From NCBI GenBank assembly GCA_020630615.1, contig JAHDBA010000027.1, forward strand, positions 1 through 37,752: 37,752 nt of DNA, in the 5' to 3' direction. A program made the translations under genes and the position numbers. Below are positions 32,524-37,752 of the stretch, piece after piece. Positions within the stretch are counted from its first letter, which is position 1; each line of letters begins with the position of its first letter. The stretch is from Myxococcota bacterium (GTDB lineage Bacteria; Myxococcota; UBA727; JAHDBA01). The notes beneath the pieces were generated by a model, which saw nothing but the letters and a program-made list of their open reading frames with translations, made no database searches and had not been told where the DNA came from.

Positions 32524-33342
32524 TTACAATAGCGAGGGTAGGGCAGACTGATCCAACATTGTGTCAGGGTCGTCAAGCTCAGCCGGTATTTGCGTTCGTG
32601 ACTTTGCCTTTTTCACTTCACTTGGATGTGAAGGGGAAACGCCCCAGTCCATGACGGGCCAATCCATTTCTCTAGCCTTCTTTCGAAGTCGATGGTCGGG
32701 GTGGACTACAACAGGGTGTCCTACCGCGAGCAGTGGTGGCAAATCACTGAAGCTATCGGTATAAAAATAGCAGTCTTCAAGCTTGATGCCATGCGCATGG
32801 GCATAGCCCATGGCTTTGTCGACCTTGCCACGACCATAGCAGAATCCGCCACGCGCGGTGCCGTTAAGTTTTCCCCGATCGACACCAAAGTGAGTGCATA
32901 GAAAACCATCAAAGCCAAGATATGCTGCTGCGCGCTCGGCTAGAAAATTTGTTGAGCTCGTCAAGAGTACGATACGATGTCCACGTTCTTTATGTTTTTG
33001 AATCTGCTGGAGAGCACCAGGCCGAAAGCGATGGCGAACTTCTTGCCCCCAAAAGGCATCACTCTTCTTCATCATTTCAACCGCGGGCATCCCGGTAACC
33101 GCTTGCATCGCATCATCCATGACTGCGTGCAGTTTAACAAAGCCAAGGTGGTACGCCGTGATCCAATAGAGCGATTGCATCGCCTGAACTTTTGTAATGT
33201 CACCTTCGTTCAACGAGCGCTTCACCCAAAGTTTTGCGCTATTGCAATCCAGAAGCGTCAAATCGAGGTCAAAGAAGGCTATTACTGGCGCATCGTCTGG
33301 GGAAACCTCTGGCAGCTCTACTTGAGTGATCTCTGTATTCAT
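32524..33342 (-). CDS. HAD-IB family hydrolase (SerB-like phosphatase)
   Basis: A 272-residue haloacid-dehalogenase-type phosphatase. Motif I is FFDLDLTLLD at residues 23-32, with the nucleophile Asp and the general acid Asp two residues later. Motif II is VLLTSSTNF, and motif III/IV is a Lys (GRGKVDKA) with YFYTDSFSDLPPL. The cap helices lie between. This is the HAD-IB subgroup, which includes phosphoserine phosphatase and bacterial homologues of uncertain substrate. The order matches the family and the N-terminal 20 residues are an extension. It starts inside a tight cluster, 10 bp downstream of the exchanger gene on the same strand. Confidence 0.9.
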   Translation of the reverse strand: MNTEITQVELPEVSPDDAPVIAFFDLDLTLLDCNSAKLWVKRSLNEGDITKVQAMQSLYWITAYHLGFVKLHAVMDDAMQAVTGMPAVEMMKKSDAFWGQEVRHRFRPGALQQIQKHKERGHRIVLLTSSTNFLAERAAAYLGFDGFLCTHFGVDRGKLNGTARGGFCYGRGKVDKAMGYAHAHGIKLEDCYFYTDSFSDLPPLLAVGHPVVVHPDHRLRKKAREMDWPVMDWGVSPSHPSEVKKAKSRTQIPAELDDPDTMLDQSALPSLL

Positions 33343-33352
33343 GAACGCAACC

Positions 33353-34387
33353 TCAGCCTTGATTTAGCCAAACCCATCCGCAGTAAGCAACGTAAGAACC
33401 CAAGAAAAGGAAAGCCGAAATCGTATCGTTCTTTCTTCGCGCAAGAAGAAGTCCTGAAACGACTACGAGCGATAAGCCAAGGAGCACTGCCGATGTCCAG
33501 AGGTCACCTTGGCTCACATGAATCGGGCCCGCAGAAAGCAATATCGCGACCATCCACGGTAAGCCCAAGCCCACCAAAATATCAAAACTGTTTGAACCGA
33601 CCGCATTGGCAACAGCCATTTCACCTTCGCCTTTGCGCGCGACAGAGTACGACGCCAACATATCGGGGACAGAGGTTCCGCCCGCAAGTATTGTTAATGC
33701 TACAATCGTTGGTGAGATATTCATCCCGTGGGCAATGACCAAAGCCGATTCAATCAAAAAGTGACATAAGGTTGCAATGGCGATGACTGAGATAATAAAG
33801 ACGATAAGCGGCGACTTTTGTGGGTGAAAAACCTGAGGGCCCAAAGTTGACCAGCTCGATAAGGCTTCATTGGCAACTTCCTTTGTTGCATTTGTTTCGA
33901 ATGCCGCAACTTTTGCATTGCTTTTTCGATCATTGGTAATCATCCAAATCACAAGAGCGAGATACGAAAGCACAAGAATGCTCGCTTCGTAGAGATGAAT
34001 CACACCATCTGAAAAGACCCATAGTAGGGCGGCTACAGCGAAAGCATAAATGAAAGCATCCCGAAGGAATACTTTGGCGCGAATACTGGCACTTGCAGCA
34101 AGACCCGAGACTCCCACGATGACGAGCAAGTTAAAAAGCGCAGAGCCCACGATTGTTGCAAGGCCGAGCTCACTGTGTTCACCGCCACCCGAGAAAAGAG
34201 AGATGAATGCGATTGCAAGCTCAGGCGCGGATGAACCCATCGCCATTAATGTTGCACCTGCAACACTCGGTGAGAGCTTCCAACGCTCAGAGAGTACTTC
34301 TAACGCAGGGACAAATCGGTACTCCGTTAACCCCGCAAGTACGATTAATATGATGACAAGAGAGAAAATCGCGATGGCAAATGACAT
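33353..34387 (-). CDS. Cation/Ca2+ exchanger of the CaCA superfamily, NCKX-like
   Basis: A 344-residue membrane exchanger with about ten hydrophobic segments. The two inverted alpha-repeats are plain: GATLMAMGSSAPELAIAF at about residues 44-61, and ILAGGTSVPDMLASYSVARK at about 236-255, followed by MAVANAVGSNSFDILVGLGL. The acidic residues in SSAPE and TSVPD are the ion ligands. The second repeat, with ending VGSN-FDI-VGL--PW, is nearer to the K+-dependent Na+/Ca2+ exchangers (NCKX) of eukaryotes than to YrbG. Transport is probably Na+/Ca2+ exchange, perhaps with K+. A loop of about 40 polar residues lies between the two halves. The HAD-IB gene follows closely, so the two may share an mRNA. 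Confidence 0.88.
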   Translation of the reverse strand: MSFAIAIFSLVIILIVLAGLTEYRFVPALEVLSERWKLSPSVAGATLMAMGSSAPELAIAFISLFSGGGEHSELGLATIVGSALFNLLVIVGVSGLAASASIRAKVFLRDAFIYAFAVAALLWVFSDGVIHLYEASILVLSYLALVIWMITNDRKSNAKVAAFETNATKEVANEALSSWSTLGPQVFHPQKSPLIVFIISVIAIATLCHFLIESALVIAHGMNISPTIVALTILAGGTSVPDMLASYSVARKGEGEMAVANAVGSNSFDILVGLGLPWMVAILLSAGPIHVSQGDLWTSAVLLGLSLVVVSGLLLARRKNDTISAFLFLGSYVAYCGWVWLNQG

Positions 34388-34425
34388 GAAACAACCTTGG
34401 CAGATGAATAGTGTCGAGCTTTCAT

Positions 34426-34752
34426 TTATCGGTTGCAGACGTCATCGGGCAGACAGCGACTGTTGTCGGCAAAGCTATCAATCTGCATACAAACAAAACC
34501 GCTTGGGCAGCCTGTGTCTTCGCATAGCTCCCCTGCACAAATCATTGGGTTCACGCGCGTACCGTCTTCGCAAGCGATTTCCCAATCCACGCACAGCTCC
34601 CGGCAAGGGTCGCGGCGCGTAAAACCGTCGCCAGTCGTTTCGCAGCTTTCACCCACTTCGCCGCTGGGTAAACATGCCAAAATAACGTTAAACGAGAGAA
34701 GACCACTCAGCAGCGGGAGTGTTTTCCAAAAGCGTTGGGGTTTTGTCGTCAT
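34426..34752 (-). CDS. Small cysteine-rich lipoprotein
   Basis: A 108-residue protein with an N-terminal signal (FWKTLPLLSGLLSFNVILAC) ending in lipobox ILAC (Cys27). The mature 81 residues hold twelve further Cys in patterns such as CRELCVDWEIAC and CAGELCEDTGCPSGFVC. The CPSGFVC motif resembles the Cys-rich units common in myxobacterial secreted proteins. The domain is not one I can name. No enzymatic motif is visible; the disulfides suggest a stable small periplasmic or surface domain. It lies just upstream of the exchanger gene on the same strand, 38 bp away, but may be independent. Confidence 0.75.
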   Translation of the reverse strand: MTTKPQRFWKTLPLLSGLLSFNVILACLPSGEVGESCETTGDGFTRRDPCRELCVDWEIACEDGTRVNPMICAGELCEDTGCPSGFVCMQIDSFADNSRCLPDDVCNR

Positions 34753-34812
34753 ATGTTACTCCAGTCTTCATCGATGGGGCGGTACTCTAGCACAGAAGCC
34801 AGGGTAACGCGA

Positions 34813-35844
34813 CTAAGAAGGTACTCGCAAGGGAGTATTCACCTTCACGACAAAGATGTGCTCCAGATTTCGAAGATGTGAAACTTGACCTACCTTCTCG
34901 CCTTTGAGGTTGTGAACGCCAATCTGTGCTCCGACATAGCGTTTGTAATCAATGTCAAAACGTTCAACTTCACCACGCGTGGAGAGGACCTGAGTCAGCT
35001 CATCTGTTGAGAGATAACCTTCATTGTTGAAGGAAACAACGAGCTGATTACCCGGTGCATATTGTACAATACTCGAGAACGCGTCTTTGAATGCACGCTT
35101 TGAGTTGAATGCGCTTTTACGTGTTTTGCAATCAATTCGCTTCTGCGCGATACCGTAGGTTTCAGGTTGATCGTTTAAAGTAAGTGTTTCCCAAATATGA
35201 TAGTTGCCAAGGTACGAATGCTGATTGTAAGGAGGGTCAAGATAGGTGACATCGGCAGCGAGTGCTTTGACGTGCTCGAGTGCGTCTCCTTGGTGAGCTT
35301 GGTAGTGTGCAGTAGGCCTGTTTGGCACAAGTTCCGGTAAGCGTAGCTCAAGATCTTTATGGGCTCGCTTTGCCCACTCTTTGAGGTAGGCCATTTGAAC
35401 GCCGCAAGTTGAGTCAACCCGATCTGCGGCTTCCATTAAGGAGGTCAAGATCACCGATTTCAGAGTCGGTTCTAGGTCGAGCTCATCAATTCGTAAGCGG
35501 ATCGCGTCGATGCGGGCTCCGTTCTTCGGGTGGAAATAGCGGCTCGCTTTAGAGTAACGTTCCGTAAAGTAGCCAGGCTTGCCTTTGAGACTGTTGAGTT
35601 CGCGTAGGATCTTCGTTGCATCGTCTGCGATGACCTTTGCGTCGGCGACAACGTAGCACTCGGCAATGGTCTTTGCATAGGTGTTTTGATCATTGGAAAC
35701 GACACTAAAACCCGCTTTTTTCGCTGCGTGACCAACACGGGCGGTTCCACTAAACAAGTCGAGAAGAGTGCGTCCTTCGGCTGGCCCAAGAGCGCGAAGC
35801 ACTTCTTTAATGAGTTTACGTTTGGAGCCGAGGTATTTGATCAT
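34813..35844 (-). CDS. DNA adenine N6-methyltransferase, D12 class (orphan)
   Basis: A 343-residue methyltransferase of the D12 class. The start IKYLGSKRKLIKEVL and the S-adenosylmethionine site DLFSGTARVGHAAKKAG (about residues 29-45, motif I) are typical. The catalytic motif IV is TYLDPPYNQHSYLGNYH, with DPPY at about 206-209. The end has VVSFNNEGYLS, as in FokI- and Dam-like enzymes. It methylates adenine in a sequence I cannot predict. No restriction nuclease gene is nearby, so it is probably an orphan enzyme with regulatory or protective role. The gene is divergent from dnaJ, with a gap of 126 bp. Confidence 0.9.
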   Translation of the reverse strand: MIKYLGSKRKLIKEVLRALGPAEGRTLLDLFSGTARVGHAAKKAGFSVVSNDQNTYAKTIAECYVVADAKVIADDATKILRELNSLKGKPGYFTERYSKASRYFHPKNGARIDAIRLRIDELDLEPTLKSVILTSLMEAADRVDSTCGVQMAYLKEWAKRAHKDLELRLPELVPNRPTAHYQAHQGDALEHVKALAADVTYLDPPYNQHSYLGNYHIWETLTLNDQPETYGIAQKRIDCKTRKSAFNSKRAFKDAFSSIVQYAPGNQLVVSFNNEGYLSTDELTQVLSTRGEVERFDIDYKRYVGAQIGVHNLKGEKVGQVSHLRNLEHIFVVKVNTPLRVPS

Positions 35845-35936
35845 TAATTCTACCTTGAGCTGCTAAAACACAACACGCAACCCGAATGCGGACATTGTGA
35901 TAGGGGCGAGAAGCCAAAAATAAAAAGCAAACGCAC

Positions 35937-35964
35937 TTGCCGCACTGCTTAATATGTTTAAAAT
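35937..35964 (+). promoter_or_regulatory. Putative sigma-70-type promoter of dnaJ
   Basis: TTGCCG at 35937-35942 and TAAAAT at 35959-35964 (one mismatch to TATAAT) are separated by 16 bases. The expected start of transcription falls about at the dnaJ ATG (35971), and no Shine-Dalgarno is visible, so the mRNA could be leaderless. Confidence 0.4.
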
Positions 35965-35970
35965 CCCCGA

Positions 35971-37077
35971 ATGTCGGGTCAAAGAGATTATTACGAAGTA
36001 CTTGGGGTGTCGCGAGATGCTGACGAGTCAACACTCAAAAAATCATATCGCAAGCTTGCGTTAAAATATCATCCCGATAAAAACCCGGACGACGCTCAGG
36101 CCGAAGAGAGATTTAAAGAAGCGTCAGAAGCGTACGCGGTACTCTCGGATGCTGAGAAAAGACGCACCTATGACCAATACGGCCACGAAGGGTTACGTGG
36201 CCAGGGCGGCTTCGACCCGGGTGGTTTTTCTGTTAATATTCAAGATATCTTTGGGGATATTTTTGGAGACTTTTTCGGTGGTAGCGGCGGATCCCGTGGT
36301 CGCGGTCGAGGCAGCGACCTCAAAGAGATTCTCAATATTGAGTTTGATGAGGCTGCATTCGGTTGTGAAAAAGAGCTCACCTACCAACGCCACGAAGCCT
36401 GTGAGCCATGCAATGGCTCGGGTGCAAAGCCTGGTACCAGCCCTGTGACCTGTACGACATGTCGCGGAGCAGGCCAAGTTCGAGTCTCTCAGGGATTCTT
36501 TGCGATGGCGCGTACCTGCCCACAATGTCAGGGGCAGGGAACAAGGATTGAACAACCTTGCAGCGACTGCTCGGGTCAAGGTCTCAATGCGACGACCAAA
36601 ACAGTCAAAGTAGAGGTGCCATCAGGAGCAGATTCTGGTGTTCGTTTACGCTATGTCGGGGAGGGGCACGCCTCTCGATACGGGAGTGGCTCAGGAGACT
36701 TGTATGTCGTGCTTTCGGTTGCTGAGCATCCGATCTTTCAGCGTGAGAACGAACATGTATTTTGTCATTTACCGATTTCCTTTGCGCAAGCAGCGCTGGG
36801 TGATGAGCTCGATGTCCCAACGATTGATGGCAAGGTGCAAATGAAAATCCCTGCAGGAACGCAACCCGGGACTTCGTTTCGATTGCGAGGGAAGGGGATC
36901 CCGCATTTACGCGGTCGTGGGCGGGGCGACCAGTTTGTTGAAGTGAAGCTTGAAGTACCGACCAAGCTGAATGATGACCAACGACGCTTGCTACAAGAGT
37001 TTGCAGATGCCAGTGGCGAAGAGGTTCACCCAGAATCGCGTTCTTTTTTTGACAAAGTGAAAGAGCTTTTCGACTAA
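35971..37077 (+). CDS. dnaJ: Chaperone protein DnaJ
   Basis: A 368-residue type I Hsp40, co-chaperone that stimulates the DnaK ATPase and presents unfolded proteins. The J domain is residues 5-72, with HPD in [10 protein letters not shown] Gly/Phe-rich part ([20 protein letters not shown]) follows. The zinc-binding part has four CxxCxGxG repeats: [24 protein letters not shown] and CSDCSGQG. The C-terminal substrate domains have [19 protein letters not shown] and [19 protein letters not shown]. All match the canonical DnaJ. dnaK and grpE are not in the window. The upstream region shows no ribosome-binding site (see the promoter entry). Confidence 0.97.
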   Translation: MSGQRDYYEVLGVSRDADESTLKKSYRKLALKYHPDKNPDDAQAEERFKEASEAYAVLSDAEKRRTYDQYGHEGLRGQGGFDPGGFSVNIQDIFGDIFGDFFGGSGGSRGRGRGSDLKEILNIEFDEAAFGCEKELTYQRHEACEPCNGSGAKPGTSPVTCTTCRGAGQVRVSQGFFAMARTCPQCQGQGTRIEQPCSDCSGQGLNATTKTVKVEVPSGADSGVRLRYVGEGHASRYGSGSGDLYVVLSVAEHPIFQRENEHVFCHLPISFAQAALGDELDVPTIDGKVQMKIPAGTQPGTSFRLRGKGIPHLRGRGRGDQFVEVKLEVPTKLNDDQRRLLQEFADASGEEVHPESRSFFDKVKELFD

Positions 37078-37213
37078 AGGTCAAGTTCGCTTAATTATTC
37101 ATTATGGTTTTAGGGTCCCGCATCCTATGAAAAGATTTTTGACACCTGGGTTCTACTTTGGAACACTTCAAAGACGGAGAGGGCGCGTAAGTCACGCGTG
37201 ATAAGGAGTGTCG

Positions 37214-37752
37214 ATGAAGACAATTGAAGGTATTTTAACATCAGTATGTATTGGAACCCTAAGCTTGGGTGCCTCAGCCTTTGGTTCCTTTGTGGGAGAG
37301 TTGCCGCAAAATGTCAGCCAAACAGTCGGTGCTGATTCAGCGTGTATGACCTGTCATAGCAATGCTAGCGGTGGTGCCGGTTGGAATGATTTTGGTCTTG
37401 AGTTTAAAGCAGCTTATGAAGATAATGGGCGCGTTGCATCCGGTCTTTGGAGCACAGTGTGTGGTGGAGATGCAGATGGAGACGGACAAAGCAATGGTTT
37501 TGAGCTCGGCGACCCCTGTTGCGAATGGGCAGGCGATAATGACGACGTATTATGGCCAATCGCAGATGGTGGACACCCTGGGGACGGAGATGTGATTGCA
37601 TTGCATGAAAATGTGGAGGGCTCATGTGAACCCGACAACTCAGACACCAACAACACAGATACCAACAACTCAGACACTGATGACTCAGACACTGATAACT
37701 CAGACACTGATAACTCAGACACTGATAACTCAGACACTGATAACTCAGACAC
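37214..37752 (+). CDS. Secreted temptin-like protein with CxxCH motif and Asp/Ser repeat (partial, runs off window)
   Basis: The frame from ATG 37214, preceded by AAGGAG at 37203-37208, stays open for 179 codons to the right edge. A signal peptide covers about residues 1-23 (ILTSVCIGTLSLGASAFG). Residues 40-105 hold CMTCHSNASGGAGWNDFG, then GGDADGDGQSNGFELGDPCC, which matches the temptin-type fold (Asp/Gly calcium-like loop followed by ELGDP). The CxxCH motif may attach haem c or bind metal. After residue 138 a low-complexity tail of NSDTD repeats begins and runs to the end. Such tails are often surface linkers ahead of an anchor, which would lie beyond the window. Function is unknown. Confidence 0.75.
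   Translation, partial: MKTIEGILTSVCIGTLSLGASAFGSFVGELPQNVSQTVGADSACMTCHSNASGGAGWNDFGLEFKAAYEDNGRVASGLWSTVCGGDADGDGQSNGFELGDPCCEWAGDNDDVLWPIADGGHPGDGDVIALHENVEGSCEPDNSDTNNTDTNNSDTDDSDTDNSDTDNSDTDNSDTDNSD
37634..37752 (+). repeat. 15-bp coding tandem repeat (NSDTD)n
   Basis: Copies of AACTCAGACACTGAT, with early variants (ACCAAC), are repeated at least seven times and reach the right edge. The last copies are identical. The repeat keeps the reading frame. Confidence 0.9.

Noticed and set aside
32977..33738. A 253-codon plus-strand frame antisense to the HAD and exchanger genes
   Set aside because: It spans the junction of two well-supported genes on the minus strand and has no recognisable motif.
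37404..37752. Minus-strand frame reading repeated Ser-Glu-Leu near the right edge
   Set aside because: It is the antisense of the NSDTD repeat; the plus-strand frame has a signal peptide, a binding site and a recognisable domain.

Overview
The window looks like chromosomal DNA of moderate GC from a Gram-negative bacterium. The best guess is the Myxococcota/Bradymonadota branch of the former Deltaproteobacteria. This is an inference from several features: a secreted protein with TSP3 calcium repeats and a MYXO-CTERM-like tail, many small cysteine-rich lipoproteins with acidic linkers, a PilT-type retraction ATPase, paired b'/b ATP-synthase stalk subunits, and a bacterial topoisomerase VI B subunit. 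There is no rRNA, CRISPR array, phage or intact mobile element. One tRNA and one eroded IS5-type transposase are present.

Layout. 1-1.7 kb (minus): the 5' part of glpD and a GNAT acetyltransferase. 1.8-5.2 kb (plus): a DUF3050 haem-oxygenase-fold protein, citrate synthase gltA and two unrecognised two-helix membrane proteins. 5.4-6.9 kb (minus): a PilT ATPase with an extra N-terminal domain copy. 7.0-8.0 kb (plus): an alanine-rich repeat lipoprotein and a DUF2853 protein, each ending in a hairpin terminator. 8.1-10.8 kb (minus): an AlkB-type dioxygenase overlapping a low-molecular-weight phosphatase, then a TSP3/Cys-repeat surface protein. 11.0-20.9 kb (plus): a vWA lipoprotein, a membrane-anchored coiled-coil protein, an isopenicillin-N-synthase-type oxygenase, a compact sugar-phosphate transferase, a GAPDH-like gene broken by an in-frame stop, a SUV3-like RNA helicase and a CapA-type lipoprotein. 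20.9-21.9 kb: a DUF3817 membrane protein, tRNA-Arg(TCG) and the IS5 remnant.

21.9-27.7 kb (plus): a Cys-rich lipoprotein with its terminator, then the ATP-synthase genes b', b, delta, alpha and gamma. A Cys-rich lipoprotein gene sits between alpha and gamma, and the beta and epsilon genes do not follow. 28.1-29.9 kb (plus): topoisomerase VI subunit B without subunit A beside it. 30.0-35.8 kb (minus): an NAD-dependent epimerase/reductase, a DUF4920 lipoprotein, a Ser-Glu repeat lipoprotein, a HAD-IB phosphatase, an NCKX-like cation exchanger, a small Cys-rich lipoprotein and a D12-class DNA adenine methyltransferase. 36.0 kb to the end (plus): dnaJ and a truncated temptin-like secreted protein with a CxxCH motif and an Asp/Ser/Asn repeat.

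The genes are mostly housekeeping (TCA cycle, ATP synthesis, chaperone, DNA repair, type IV pilus retraction) mixed with a dense set of secreted or surface proteins that look lineage-specific. No defence system or biosynthetic island is evident. The points most worth checking are the lipoprotein inside the ATP-synthase operon, the lone Top6B, the duplicated PilT N-domain, the CX9C lipoprotein module, and the two broken genes that are visible only when read across stop codons.
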